Below, in pieces: positions 1-9,247 of a stretch of DNA of 64,000 nucleotides (within the stretch, counting starts at the first letter, position 1; the number at the start of each line of letters is the position of its first letter). Both the position numbers and the translations under genes were made by a program. The DNA comes from Bradyrhizobium sp. SZCCT0231 (GTDB taxonomy: Bacteria > Pseudomonadota > Alphaproteobacteria > Rhizobiales > Xanthobacteraceae): assembly GCF_018130245.1 (NCBI RefSeq), contig NZ_JAFCKP010000003.1:310001-374000 (forward strand), given 5' to 3'. The notes under the pieces are model-generated. The model saw only the letters and a program-made list of their open reading frames with translations, was not told the DNA's origin and ran no database searches.

Positions 1-1473
1 GTCGCCGATCTCCGGCGCGACGTCTTCGCCCATCTGCTGTCGCTCTCCCCCGCCTTCTTCGATTCGGCGCGCAGCGGCGAATTGATCTCGCGGCTCACTG
101 CCGACACCACCCAGCTCAAATCGGCCGTCGGCGCCTCCGTCTCGATCGCGCTGCGCAATTTGATGATGTTTCTGGGCGCCGCGGCGATGATGGTGATCAC
201 GAGCCCGAAGCTGTCGGGCTTCGTGCTGCTCGCCATTCCCTTGATCGTGCTGCCGCTGGTGGCGTTCGGGCGCTGGGTGCGGCGCCTGTCGCGCAATGCG
301 CAGGACACGCTCGCCGATGCGTCCGCCTATGCCGGCGAATTGGTCGGCGCGATCCGCACCGTGCAGGCCTATACCAGCGAGCGGTTTGCCGAGAAGCGTT
401 TCGGCGGCGAGGTCGAGCAGGCCTATGAAGCCGCGCGCACCTCGACCCAGGCCCGCGCCGTGCTCACCGCCATCATCATCTTCATCGTGTTCGCAAGCGT
501 GGTCGCGATCCTCTGGATCGGCTCGCATGACGTGCTCACCGGCGCGATTACGCCGGGCCGGCTCGGTCAGTTCGTGCTTTATGCGGTGTTCGCCGCAGCG
601 GGCCTCGGCCAGCTCAGCGAGGTCTGGGGAGAGGTCTCGGCGGCATCCGGCGCGGCCGAGCGCCTGTTCGAGATCCTGCACGTGACGCCCGAGATCACCG
701 CGCCCGCGGCGCCGCTTGCGCTGCCGGTGCCGGCGCGCGGCGAGGTCGGCTTCGATCAGGTCAGCTTCGCCTATCCGGCACGGTCCGACGTCAAGGTGCT
801 GGACGCCGTGTCGTTCACCGTGCGTCCCGGCGAGAAGGTCGCGATCGTCGGCCCCTCCGGCGCCGGCAAGAGCACGATCTTTCATCTGCTGCTGCGCTTC
901 TACGATCCGCGCAGCGGGATGATCGCGCTCGATGGCGTGCCGGTCAAATCTGCCGACCCCGGCGATTTCCGCGCCCGCATCGCGCTGGTGCCGCAGGACT
1001 CGGTGGTGTTCGCGGCGACCGCCCGCGAGAACATCCGCTTCGGCCGGCCCGATGCGACCGATGCCGAGGTCGAACGCGCCGCCGAGCTCGCGCATGCCGC
1101 CGAATTCATCCGCCGCCTGCCCGAAGGTTTCGAGACGGCGCTCGGCGAGCGCGGCGTGACGCTCTCCGGCGGCCAGCGCCAGCGCATCGCGATCGCGCGC
1201 GCCATCCTGCGCGACGCGCCGCTCTTGCTGCTCGATGAAGCTACCTCCGCGCTCGACGCCGAAAGCGAGACGCTGGTGCAGACCGCGCTGGAAGAGCTGA
1301 TGCGCCACCGCACCACGCTGGTGATCGCCCATCGCCTCGCCACCGTCTTGTCCTGCGACCGCATCCTGGTGATGGACCAGGGCAAGATCGTCGAGCAGGG
1401 CACGCATGCCGAGCTCGTGGCGGCGAACGGACTCTATGCGAGGCTGGCACGGTTGCAATTTGAAGGCGCGTGA
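1..1473 (+). CDS. ABC exporter, fused permease/ATPase (5' end outside the window)
   Basis: This is the C-terminal 490 residues of an ABCB/MsbA-type half-transporter that would use ATP hydrolysis to export a lipid, peptide or drug across the inner membrane. The frame is open from base 1, so the start lies upstream. Residues 1-210 are the end of the ABC type-1 transmembrane domain with several hydrophobic helices. The nucleotide-binding domain follows, with Walker [10 protein letters not shown] (about residues 284-292), the LSGGQ signature (about 388), Walker B LLLLDEAT and the switch histidine in VIAHRLAT. The substrate cannot be told from sequence. A palindromic element lies just after the stop. 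Confidence 0.95.
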   Translation, partial: VADLRRDVFAHLLSLSPAFFDSARSGELISRLTADTTQLKSAVGASVSIALRNLMMFLGAAAMMVITSPKLSGFVLLAIPLIVLPLVAFGRWVRRLSRNAQDTLADASAYAGELVGAIRTVQAYTSERFAEKRFGGEVEQAYEAARTSTQARAVLTAIIIFIVFASVVAILWIGSHDVLTGAITPGRLGQFVLYAVFAAAGLGQLSEVWGEVSAASGAAERLFEILHVTPEITAPAAPLALPVPARGEVGFDQVSFAYPARSDVKVLDAVSFTVRPGEKVAIVGPSGAGKSTIFHLLLRFYDPRSGMIALDGVPVKSADPGDFRARIALVPQDSVVFAATARENIRFGRPDATDAEVERAAELAHAAEFIRRLPEGFETALGERGVTLSGGQRQRIAIARAILRDAPLLLLDEATSALDAESETLVQTALEELMRHRTTLVIAHRLATVLSCDRILVMDQGKIVEQGTHAELVAANGLYARLARLQFEGA

Positions 1474-1480
1474 GAGCTCC

Positions 1481-1600
1481 CGTGTCCCGGACGCGGTGCG
1501 GCGCGCAGTGCCGCTGCGCAGAGCCGGGACCCAGCAACTCTGGGCCCCGGCTCTGCAGTGCACCGCTGAAGAAGCGCTGCGCTGCGTCCGGGGCACGGGA
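1481..1600. repeat. Palindromic intergenic element, family A copy 1
   Basis: The element starts GTGTCCCGGACGCGG and ends with the complementary GCTGCGTCCGGGGCACG. The inner arms AGAGCCGGGACC and GGGCCCCGGCTCT pair around a short loop, giving a long two-tier hairpin. Three related copies lie at 3102-3252, 15532-15665 and 31106-31240. It fills the gap between the convergent exporter and acetyltransferase genes, so it could also act as a bidirectional transcription barrier (inference). Confidence 0.8.
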
Positions 1601-1608
1601 GTCGTGAC

Positions 1609-2055
1609 CTACGCCCGCCACACCATCTTCAACACCGGCCGCCCCGAGGTCGGGTTCACATCGTCGCCGGCATGGGCAAAGCCGTTGCGCTCGTAGAAGC
1701 GGATGGCGCGGCTGTTGTCCTTGTTGACGAGCAGCGTGATGCCTGAAGGGGACAGGCGCTTGGCCTCGTCCACCAGCAGCCTTGCTGCGTCTGATCCCCA
1801 ATGGATGGGATCGACGACGAGCTGATCGAGATAACCTTCGCCGTCGATGGTGACGAAACCGACCAGCGCATCGTCCTGTTCCGCCACCACGACCTGGGCC
1901 TTCGGCACCAGATCCTTGCGCCAGCGCTCGCGCCACCATTCCAGCCGTGCCGCGAAGTCGATCTGCGGATAGGCCTGCTGCCAGGTGCGATGCCAGAGAT
2001 CGATCGCGGCGGTCTCGTCCTCGGGGCGGTAGGGGCGGAGGCGGAGGGCGTTCAC
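1609..2055 (-). CDS. GNAT family N-acetyltransferase
   Basis: A 148-residue protein with the compact GNAT fold. An N-terminal RLRPYRPEDETAAIDLW strand/helix is followed by the central LDQLVVDPIHWGSDAARLL segment of the acetyl-CoA binding motif, and then by LLVNKDNSRAIRFYERNGF, the usual GNAT C-terminal N-x-x-A-x-x-F-Y-x-x-x-G-F block. It would move an acetyl group from acetyl-CoA to an unknown amine. It starts with GTG, and its first base is the last base of the stop codon of the upstream OmpA-domain gene, so the two are probably translationally coupled. Confidence 0.88.
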   Translation of the reverse strand: MNALRLRPYRPEDETAAIDLWHRTWQQAYPQIDFAARLEWWRERWRKDLVPKAQVVVAEQDDALVGFVTIDGEGYLDQLVVDPIHWGSDAARLLVDEAKRLSPSGITLLVNKDNSRAIRFYERNGFAHAGDDVNPTSGRPVLKMVWRA

Positions 2056-3083
2056 TACCGCTCCGTCAGTTTCAGCTCGATACGGCGGTTGCGCTTGTAG
2101 GCTTCCTCGGTGTTGCCGGTATCGAGCGGTTGGAATTCGCCGAAGCCGGCCGCGACGAGGCGCTGGGCGGGCACGCCGAGCGAGATCAGATATTGCACCA
2201 CCGAGATCGAGCGCGCCGCGGACAGGTCCCAGTTCGACTTGAAGTTCGCGCCGCTCACCGGACGCACATCGGTGTGGCCGTCGACGCGCAGCACCCAGGG
2301 GATCTCGCTCGGGATCTTCTTGTCGAGCTCGATCAGCGCGGTCGCCAGCGTGTCGAGCTCGGTGCGGCCCTCGGGCAGCAGCGTCGCCTGGCCGGTGTCG
2401 AAGAACACCTCGGACTGGAACACGAAGCGGTCGCCGACGATGCGGATGTCGGGGCGGTTGCCGAGGATGGCGCGCAGGCGGCCGAAGAACTCCGAGCGGT
2501 AGCGCGACAATTCCTGCACGCGCTGCGCCAATGCAACGTTCAAGCGGGAGCCCAGGTCGGCAATGCGGTTCTGCGATTCCTTGTCGCGCTTCTCGGATGC
2601 ATCCAGTGCTTCCTCCAGCGCCGCCAATTGCCGGCGGAGCGCGCTGATCTGCTGGTTCAGCACCTCGATCTGCGCCAGCGCCCGCGCCGAGACCGCCTTC
2701 TCCGAATCCAGCGCCTTGCCGAGCTCGGCGGTCTTGCCTTGCGCGTCGTTGCCGGTGGCGGCTAAGCCCTCATAGAGACCCTTGATGCGGTCGCGCTCGG
2801 TTTCGGCCGAGGCGAGGCCCGCCTTCAATTGCGAGACCTGGTCATCGAGCGAGAGCTTGCCGAGCTTCTCCAGCGACAACAGCTCGTTGAGCTGCGCGAT
2901 CTTGGCGTTGAGCTGCTCCAGCGCCTTGTCTTTGCCGGTGACCTCCTGCGACAGGAAGAACTGCACCACCAGAAACACCGACAGCAGGAACACGATCGAC
3001 AGCACCAGCGTCGACAGCGCGTCGACGAAGCCGGGCCAGTAGTTGAAGGCGCCTTCGCTGCGGCGGCCGCGCGCTAGAGCCAT
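2055..3083 (-). CDS. MotB/OmpA-type peptidoglycan-binding membrane protein
   Basis: A 342-residue protein. I start it at MALARGRRSEG because upstream in-frame codons fall in a repeat. It has one N-terminal membrane helix (about residues 20-42) that contains an aspartate in FVDALSTL, placed like the proton-carrying Asp of MotB/ExbD/TolR. A long coiled coil follows (about 55-190), then a C-terminal OmpA domain (about 215-340) with VDGHTDVRP and NWDLSAARSISV, typical peptidoglycan-binding motifs. It lies downstream of the MotA/TolQ-like gene on the same strand, so the two likely form a proton-driven complex reaching from inner membrane to cell wall. No flagellar genes are nearby and the true role is unknown. 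Confidence 0.88.
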   Translation of the reverse strand: MALARGRRSEGAFNYWPGFVDALSTLVLSIVFLLSVFLVVQFFLSQEVTGKDKALEQLNAKIAQLNELLSLEKLGKLSLDDQVSQLKAGLASAETERDRIKGLYEGLAATGNDAQGKTAELGKALDSEKAVSARALAQIEVLNQQISALRRQLAALEEALDASEKRDKESQNRIADLGSRLNVALAQRVQELSRYRSEFFGRLRAILGNRPDIRIVGDRFVFQSEVFFDTGQATLLPEGRTELDTLATALIELDKKIPSEIPWVLRVDGHTDVRPVSGANFKSNWDLSAARSISVVQYLISLGVPAQRLVAAGFGEFQPLDTGNTEEAYKRNRRIELKLTER

Positions 3084-3101
3084 GTTGTCCGTCTCCACTT
3101 T

Positions 3102-3252
3102 CGTGTCCCGGACGCGATGCAGCGTGCAACGCTGCTTCGCAGAGCCGGGACCCATCTCTCGTTCTCTGGGCCCCGGCTCTGCAGCGCATCACCATAGCGT
3201 GTCGAAGACGCGCGTAGACGCGCTTCTGGTGCTGCGCTGCGTCCGGGGCATG
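3102..3252. repeat. Palindromic intergenic element, family A copy 2
   Basis: Same outer arms as copy 1 (GTGTCCCGGACGC and GCTGCGTCCGGGGCATG) and the same AGAGCCGGGACC / GGGCCCCGGCTCT inner arms, with a longer apical part containing AGACGCGCGTAGACGCGCTTCT. It separates the MotA-like gene from the OmpA-domain gene in what would otherwise be a tight operon. Confidence 0.8.
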
Positions 3253-3268
3253 CTCTCTCCATTGCTGC

Positions 3269-4255
3269 TCAACTCTTCTCGGGCTGGCGCGCGATCCGCT
3301 CCAGCAGGCGCCGGATCTCGCGGTTCTGCTCGCCCTGGCCGTCGGCCCATTCGCGGATCATCTGCTGCTCGGTGCGCATGTGCGAGACCAGCGCCTGGAT
3401 CGCTTCGGCAAGGCTCGCCATCGCCGCCGTGGTGCCGCGGCTGGCGCTGCCGTCCTCGAGCACCGAGCGCAGCCGCTCGACGGCGGCCTGGAGCTCGCCG
3501 CTGGCGAGGCCGCCGCCTGACGCGACGGCCGCTTCGCCGTTGCCATATTCCCGCACGGTGCTGGCGAGCCAGTCTTCGAGGTCGGTGTAGAAGCGGTTCT
3601 GCGCCTGGCTCGATTGCAGATCGAGGAAGCCGAGGATCAGCGAGCCGGCAAGGCCGAACAGCGAGCTTGAGAACGAGATGCCCATGCCGCCGAGCGGGGC
3701 GGCGAGGCCCTCCTTCAGCGTGTCGAACAGCGAGCCGGCATCGCCGCCGACCTTGAGCCCGTCGATCACCTTGCCGACCGAGCCGACCGTCTCGATCAGG
3801 CCCCAGAAGGTGCCGAGCAGGCCGAGAAAGACCAGGAGGCCGGTCATGTAGCGCGAGATGTCGCGGGCCTCGTCCAGCCGGGTCGCGATCGAATCGAGCA
3901 GGTGCCGCATCGTGGTCTGGGTGATGGTCATCCGCCCAAAGCGCTCGCCGCCCAGGATTGCCGCCATCGGCGCCAGCAGCCTGGGGTGGCGGGCCGGGGC
4001 CAGGCCGGGATCGGCGATACGGAAATTGTTGACCCAGGAGACCTCGGGATAGAGCCGGATGACCTGGCGGAAGGCCAGCACGATGCCGATGAACAGCACT
4101 GCCCCGATCAGGGCATTGAGCCCGGGATTGGCGAAGAAGGCCTGGATGATCTGCTTGTAGAGCACCACGCCCACCAGCGTGCACAGCACCAGGAAGACCA
4201 GCATCCGCACCAGGAAGACGCTGGGCGAGGACAGTTTGGTGTACTCGATGTCCAT
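3269..4255 (-). CDS. MotA/TolQ/ExbB-type proton channel protein
   Basis: A 328-residue inner-membrane protein. The start MDIEYTKLSSPS is chosen because the hydrophobic helices begin directly after it and the sequence further upstream is not protein-like. Two N-terminal helices (about residues 13-35 and 45-65) precede a cytoplasmic loop with ERFGRMTITQTTMRHLLDS. Then come two helices with GLLVFLGLLGTFWGLIETVG and PLGGMGISFSSSLFGLAGSL, the classic MotA/TolQ/ExbB channel pair, and a cytoplasmic C-terminal tail. It probably forms the stator-like channel for the OmpA-domain protein encoded just downstream. The length and lack of a long coiled tail argue against Zorya ZorA. Confidence 0.88.
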   Translation of the reverse strand: MDIEYTKLSSPSVFLVRMLVFLVLCTLVGVVLYKQIIQAFFANPGLNALIGAVLFIGIVLAFRQVIRLYPEVSWVNNFRIADPGLAPARHPRLLAPMAAILGGERFGRMTITQTTMRHLLDSIATRLDEARDISRYMTGLLVFLGLLGTFWGLIETVGSVGKVIDGLKVGGDAGSLFDTLKEGLAAPLGGMGISFSSSLFGLAGSLILGFLDLQSSQAQNRFYTDLEDWLASTVREYGNGEAAVASGGGLASGELQAAVERLRSVLEDGSASRGTTAAMASLAEAIQALVSHMRTEQQMIREWADGQGEQNREIRRLLERIARQPEKS

Positions 4256-4763
4256 GGTGGAGCGGGAAGTGCCAGACCGCATGCCGGTATCATCCGTTAC
4301 GAAGCTTGATTGCGGGCGCACTATGGCACAGCGCCAGCCCAAAAAAAGCGCCGGTTGCGCCGATTTCGGTGCGCATCGCGATGCCATCGAGTGCGTCCTT
4401 GCGCAGGGTCTATGGCGAGGGGACCGCATCTTTGGATGCGTCGCCGGCGCCGGTTCCTGCTCGACATCGGGCCTGATCGGCTGCGCCGATGGAACCGAAT
4501 GCGGTCCCAGGCACTATCGCATGAAGAGCGCCGGGTGATTGCGATGTTCCGTCGCAACACGCGGCGATGGAGCTCGACTCACAATCAAGTGAGACGGCAA
4601 AAGCCACCTGAACTCAATGGCATAAGCTATGTGACAATGAGCCGCCCGCGTCATGCGTTGCATCGCAGCAGATGCATTCTATTTTGGCGGCATCAGCCGC
4701 GTCGAAAAGGCCCAGAACGGGTCGCGCGCGACCAGTGTCAACAACATCGGGGCACCCCACTTC
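4256..4763. other. 508-bp divergent intergenic region
   Basis: It separates the minus-strand MotA-like gene from the plus-strand efflux operon and must hold both promoters. Base composition is less GC-rich near 4560-4640. I find no convincing gene. A short inverted repeat at 4659-4676 is the only clear structured site, and no regulator gene is encoded here. Confidence 0.6.
4659..4676. promoter_or_regulatory. Candidate operator upstream of the RND efflux operon
   Basis: The inverted repeat TGCATC-N6-GATGCA has perfect 6-bp arms and its centre is about 95 bases before the adaptor start codon. The size and symmetry fit a dimeric repressor site of the TetR or MarR type that often controls such pumps. 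No repressor gene is adjacent, so the assignment rests on symmetry and position alone. Confidence 0.35.
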
Positions 4764-5957
4764 ATGTCAGGACTTCGCGCGCGATCGGCATGCGTTGCAT
4801 TGATGCTCGCGGCCCTTGCGCCGCTGCTGGGTGCTTGCGACGAATCCAGCTCCGCTGTGTCCGCCGCCCAGCCGCCCGCCCCTGACGTCAGCGTCGTCGT
4901 CGTCAAGCCGCAGTCCCGCGCCGTGGTTCGTGAGCTGCCGGGCCGCATCGCACCGACGCGGGTCTCCGACGTGCGGCCGCGCGTGTCCGGCATCGTGGTC
5001 GAGCGTCTGTTCCGCCAGGGCAGCGAAGTGAAGGCGGGCGATCCGCTTTACCGCATCGATCCGCGTCCGTTCGAGGTCGAGGTGATGGCCAACGAGGCCG
5101 CACTGGCCAAGGCCGAAGCGGCATTGATGCAGGCCAAGCAGCAGGCGCACCGTATCGCCACCCTCACCAAGGATCGCGCTGCCCCGGAAGCCGAGAACGA
5201 GAAGGCGATCGCGGCTGAACGCCAGGCCCATGCCGAGGTCGAAGGTCGCAAGGCCGACCTCTCGCGGGCCAGACTCAATCTCGACTACGCCACCGTGCGC
5301 GCGCCGATCGACGGCGTGGTTGGTGCAGCCCTTGTCAGCGAGGGTGCGCTCGCCGTGCAGAACGAGACCAATCTCGCCACCATCCAGCAGCTCGATCCGA
5401 TCTATGCCGACTTCACCCAGTCGGTGACCGAGCTCAACCAGCTCCGCCGTGCCTTCGAGTCCGGCGACCTCGAGCGCATCGCGGCCGATGCCGCCAAGGT
5501 GCGCCTGGTGCTCGACGACAACACCATCTATTCGCTCGACGGCAAGCTGCTGTTCTCCGACGCCAAGGTCGACGCCCACACCGGGCAGGTGACGTTGCGT
5601 GGCGAGTTCCCCAATCCCAAGCGCGAGCTGCTGCCCGGCATGTATGTCCGGGTCCGCATCGACCAGGGTCTCGATTCCGACGCGATCGCGGTGCCGCAGC
5701 AGGCGATCCAGCGCAATGGCGGCGGCGGCAGCGAGGTGTTCGTGGTCAAGGACGACAACCACATCGCCGTGCAGCCGGTGCGCACCGGCTCGGTGCAGGA
5801 CGGACTCTGGTTCGTCACCGAGGGCCTGAAGGCCGGCGACAAGGTCGTGGTCGAAGGTTTCCAGAAGTTCGCGGCCGGCGACAAGGTCAAGCCGCAATCC
5901 TGGTCGGAGGCGGACGCGACCGCGGACAACCGGCACGCCCAGCAGCTCACGCGGTAA
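4764..5957 (+). CDS. RND efflux periplasmic adaptor (membrane fusion) lipoprotein
   Basis: A 397-residue AcrA/MexA-type adaptor that links the inner-membrane RND pump to an outer-membrane channel. I start it at MSGLRARSACVAL because this gives a clean lipoprotein signal with lipobox LLGAC and lipidated Cys25. The order is a barrel-sandwich half (RVSDVRPRVSGIVVERLF), a coiled-coil hairpin (about residues 90-160), the second lipoyl half (LDYATVRAPIDGVVG), a beta-barrel and a membrane-proximal domain ending KVVVEGFQKFAAGDKVKP. The pump gene begins 6 bases after its stop. No outer-membrane factor gene follows. Confidence 0.95.
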   Translation: MSGLRARSACVALMLAALAPLLGACDESSSAVSAAQPPAPDVSVVVVKPQSRAVVRELPGRIAPTRVSDVRPRVSGIVVERLFRQGSEVKAGDPLYRIDPRPFEVEVMANEAALAKAEAALMQAKQQAHRIATLTKDRAAPEAENEKAIAAERQAHAEVEGRKADLSRARLNLDYATVRAPIDGVVGAALVSEGALAVQNETNLATIQQLDPIYADFTQSVTELNQLRRAFESGDLERIAADAAKVRLVLDDNTIYSLDGKLLFSDAKVDAHTGQVTLRGEFPNPKRELLPGMYVRVRIDQGLDSDAIAVPQQAIQRNGGGGSEVFVVKDDNHIAVQPVRTGSVQDGLWFVTEGLKAGDKVVVEGFQKFAAGDKVKPQSWSEADATADNRHAQQLTR

Positions 5958-5963
5958 CGCGCT

Positions 5964-8900
5964 ATGCCGAGCTTCTTCATCGACAGGCCGATCTTCGCCT
6001 GGGTGGTCGCGCTGTTCATCTGCTTGATCGGTGCGATCGCGGTGCCGCTGCTGCCGATCGCGCAATATCCGATCATCGCGCCGCCCTCGATCTCGGTCTC
6101 GACCAGCTATCCCGGCGCCTCGCCGGAAAACCTCTACAACAGCGTCACGCGGCTGATCGAGGAGGAGCTCAACGGCGCCGCCAACATCCTCAACTTCGAA
6201 TCGACCAGCGACTCGCTCGGTCAGGTCGAGATCATCGCCAATTTCCAGCCGGGTACCGATACCAGCGCCGCCTCCGTCGAGGTGCAAAACCGCATCAAGC
6301 GCGTCGAGGCGCGCCTGCCGCGCGCGGTGATGCAGCAGGGCATCCTGATCGAGGAAGCCTCCAGCGCGGTGCTTCAGATCATCACGCTGAACTCGACCGA
6401 CGGCAGCTTGGATGAGGTCGGCCTCGGCGACTTCATGATCCGCAACGTGCTCGGCGAGATACGCCGCATTCCCGGCGTCGGCCGCGCCACGCTGTATTCG
6501 ACCGAGCGCTCGCTTCGCGTCTGGGTCGACCCGGCCAAGCTGGTCGGCTATGGGCTGACCGCCGACGACGTCAACAAGGCGATCGCCGCGCAGAACGCGC
6601 AGGTCGCCTCGGGCAGCATCGGTGCCGAGCCGTCGACGTCCAGCCAGCGCACCTCCGCGCTGGTTCTGGTCAAGGGTCAGCTCTCCTCCCCGGAGGAGTT
6701 CGGCGCCATCATCCTGCGTGCCAATGCCGACGGCTCGACCGTGCGCCTGCGCGACGTCGCGCGCATCGAGGTCGGCGGCCTCAGCTACCAGTTCAACACG
6801 CGCCTCAACGGCAGGCCGACTGCGGGTCTGTCGGTGCTGATGTCGCCGACCGGCAATGCGCTGGCGACCGCGAGCGCGGTCGAAGCCAAGATGCAGGAGC
6901 TGTCGCGCTTCTTCCCGGCCAACATCACCTACGAGATCCCCTACAACATCACGCCCGTGGTCGAGGCCTCGATCAAGAAGGTGCTGTCGACGCTGGTCGA
7001 AGCCGTGGTGCTGGTGTTCGTGGTGATGTTCCTGTTCCTGCAGAACATCCGCTACACCATCATTCCGACCATCGTGGTGCCGGTGGCGCTGTTAGGGGCC
7101 TGTTCCACGCTGCTGCTCGCCGGCTACTCCATCAACATGCTCTCGATGTTCGGCATGGTGCTCGCGGTCGGCATCCTCGTCGACGACGCCATCGTCGTGG
7201 TCGAGAACGTCGAGCGCATCATGGCCGAGGAAGGCCTCTCGCCGAGGGAGGCGACGCGGAAAGCCATGTCGCAGATCACCGGCGCCATCATCGGCATCAC
7301 CTTGGTGCTGATGGCGGTGTTCGTGCCGATGGCGTTCTTCCCGGGTTCGGTCGGCATCATCTACCGCCAGTTCTCGGTCACCATGGTCGCCGCGATCGGC
7401 TTCTCCGCCTTCCTCGCGCTGTCGCTGACGCCGGCGCTGTGTGCGACCCTGCTCAAGCCCGTCGCCAAGGGACACGGTCATTCGAGCAATTTCGTGTTTG
7501 GCTGGTTCAACCACCTGCTGGAGGCCGCGCGATTTCGCTACGCGGGTACGGTTGGCTTCTCGCTGAAGCGCACCGGCCGCCTGATGCTGGTCTATGCCGC
7601 GCTGCTGGTCGGCCTGTCCTGGGCCTTCGTCAATTTGCCCGGCGGCTTCCTGCCCGTCGACGACCAGGGCTTCGTCACCACCGACGTGCAGACGCCGTCG
7701 GATTCGTCATATCCCCGCACCGAGGCCGTGATCGAGAAGGTCGAAAAATATCTCGCCGCACGACCGGGCGTGAAGGACGTCACCTTCCTCACCGGCTTCA
7801 GCTTCTCCGGCCAGGGCATGAACACCGCGCAGGCCTTCATCACCTTGAAGGACTGGTCGGAACGCGGGCCGAAGGACTCGGCCTCGGCGATCGTCAACGA
7901 CATCAACCGCGATCTCTCATCGATCCGCGACGCCAAGATCTCGGCGCTGCAGCCGCCGCCGATCGACAACCTCGGCAACTCCTCCGGCTTCTCGTTCCGT
8001 CTCCAGGACCGCGGCCAGAAGGGCTATCAGCAATTGATGCGCGCGGCCGACCAACTGGTCGCGGAGGCCAATGCGAGCCCGGTGCTGCAGAAGGTCTATA
8101 TCGAAGGTCTGCCCGAGGCGGGCGTGGTCAATCTCGTGATCGACCGCGAGAAGGCCGGCGCCTTCGGCGTCACCTTCGAGGACATCAACAACACGATCTC
8201 GACCAATCTCGGCTCGAACTACATCAACGACTTCCCGAACCGCGGCCGCATGCAGCGCGTCGTGGTGCAGGCGGATGCCCGCGACCGCATGCGGACCGAG
8301 GACATCCTCAACTACAACGTCAAGAACAGCCGCGGCCAGCTCGTGCCGTTCTCGTCCTTTGCCACGGTGGAATGGGCGCGCGGTCCGACGCAGATCGCCG
8401 GCTTCAACTATTATCCGGCGGTGCGCATCTCCGGCGAAGCCAGGCCCGGCTTCACCTCGGGCGATGCCATCGCCGAGATGGAGCGGCTGGCCGACCGATT
8501 GCCGCGCGGCTTCGGCTATGAATGGACCGGACAGTCGCTTCAGGAGAAGCTCTCGGGCTCGCAGGCGCCGTTCCTGCTGGCGTTGTCGGTGTTCGTGGTG
8601 TTCCTGTGCCTAGCCGCGCTGTACGAGAGCTGGACCATTCCGCTGGCGGTGCTGCTGACCGTGCCGCTGGGCATCGTCGGCGCGGTCACTGCTGCGACGC
8701 TGCGGAACCTGCCCAACGACGTCTATTTCACCGTCGGCCTGATCACCATCATCGGCCTTGCGGCAAAGGACGCGATCCTGATCATCGAGTTCGCCAAGGA
8801 CCTGCGCAAGGAGGGCAAGCCGCTGGTGGAAGCCACTATCGAAGCCTGCCGCCTGCGCTTCCGCCCGATCCTGATGACCGGTCTCGCCTTCATCTGCGGC

Positions 8901-9125
8901 GTGCTGCCGATGGCGATTGCGCACGGCGCCGGCGGCGCCAGCCAGCAGGCGCTCGGCTCAATCGTGATGGGCGGCATGATCGCCGTGGTGATCCTGGCGC
9001 TGTTGATGGTGCCGGTGTTCTTCGTCTCGGTGCAGCGCGTGCTGGGCGGGGATCGCGAGCCGAAGGCGGCGGCGAAGGAAGGCGAGGCGTACGGGCCGCC
9101 GGCGCGGGCGCACACCGGCCACTGA
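5964..9125 (+). CDS. RND multidrug efflux permease, AcrB/MexB (HAE1) type
   Basis: At 1053 residues it has the usual length of AcrB-like pumps. It starts MPSFFIDRPIFAWV, the hallmark HAE1 N-terminus. The proton-relay pair lies in GILVDDAIVVVENVER (TM4), the matching lysine in GLAAKDAILIIEFAKD (TM10), and the two large porter loops lie between TM1-2 and TM7-8. The protein forms a proton-driven trimer exporting hydrophobic drugs or solvents with the adaptor encoded just before it. The substrate is not predictable. The partner outer-membrane channel must be encoded elsewhere. Confidence 0.96.
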   Translation: MPSFFIDRPIFAWVVALFICLIGAIAVPLLPIAQYPIIAPPSISVSTSYPGASPENLYNSVTRLIEEELNGAANILNFESTSDSLGQVEIIANFQPGTDTSAASVEVQNRIKRVEARLPRAVMQQGILIEEASSAVLQIITLNSTDGSLDEVGLGDFMIRNVLGEIRRIPGVGRATLYSTERSLRVWVDPAKLVGYGLTADDVNKAIAAQNAQVASGSIGAEPSTSSQRTSALVLVKGQLSSPEEFGAIILRANADGSTVRLRDVARIEVGGLSYQFNTRLNGRPTAGLSVLMSPTGNALATASAVEAKMQELSRFFPANITYEIPYNITPVVEASIKKVLSTLVEAVVLVFVVMFLFLQNIRYTIIPTIVVPVALLGACSTLLLAGYSINMLSMFGMVLAVGILVDDAIVVVENVERIMAEEGLSPREATRKAMSQITGAIIGITLVLMAVFVPMAFFPGSVGIIYRQFSVTMVAAIGFSAFLALSLTPALCATLLKPVAKGHGHSSNFVFGWFNHLLEAARFRYAGTVGFSLKRTGRLMLVYAALLVGLSWAFVNLPGGFLPVDDQGFVTTDVQTPSDSSYPRTEAVIEKVEKYLAARPGVKDVTFLTGFSFSGQGMNTAQAFITLKDWSERGPKDSASAIVNDINRDLSSIRDAKISALQPPPIDNLGNSSGFSFRLQDRGQKGYQQLMRAADQLVAEANASPVLQKVYIEGLPEAGVVNLVIDREKAGAFGVTFEDINNTISTNLGSNYINDFPNRGRMQRVVVQADARDRMRTEDILNYNVKNSRGQLVPFSSFATVEWARGPTQIAGFNYYPAVRISGEARPGFTSGDAIAEMERLADRLPRGFGYEWTGQSLQEKLSGSQAPFLLALSVFVVFLCLAALYESWTIPLAVLLTVPLGIVGAVTAATLRNLPNDVYFTVGLITIIGLAAKDAILIIEFAKDLRKEGKPLVEATIEACRLRFRPILMTGLAFICGVLPMAIAHGAGGASQQALGSIVMGGMIAVVILALLMVPVFFVSVQRVLGGDREPKAAAKEGEAYGPPARAHTGH

Positions 9126-9134
9126 CGCACCCCC

Positions 9135-9239
9135 GTCATTCCGGGGCGCGCGTAGCGCGAACCCGGAATCCATCGTGACACCAATGATGCGGATCAATGG
9201 ATTCCGGGTTCGCGCCAAGGGGCGCGCCCCGGAATGACG
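9135..9239. repeat. Palindromic intergenic element, family B copy 1
   Basis: The outer arms GTCATTCCGGGGCGCG and GCGCGCCCCGGAATGAC are complementary, with inner arms AACCCGGAATCCAT and ATGGATTCCGGGTT. It lies between the convergent efflux pump and inositol monophosphatase genes. A second copy lies at 13042-13180. Confidence 0.8.
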
Positions 9240-9247
9240 AGGCGGCG

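Noticed and set aside
2055-4255. Zorya anti-phage system (ZorA/ZorB)
   Set aside because: The pair has MotA-like and OmpA-domain parts, but the channel protein lacks the long tail of ZorA and no ZorC, ZorD or ZorE-like gene is adjacent.
2055-4255. Flagellar motor genes motA/motB
   Set aside because: The OmpA-domain protein has a long coiled coil not seen in MotB and no flagellar genes are near.
4767-6287. Long minus-strand open frame (506 codons) opposite the RND adaptor
   Set aside because: It is a mirror of codon bias in the real plus-strand gene, with low-complexity R/D/G/H composition and no recognisable motif.
9182-9247. Coding extension past the RND pump into the repeat
   Set aside because: Open frames there are made only of the palindromic family B sequence.
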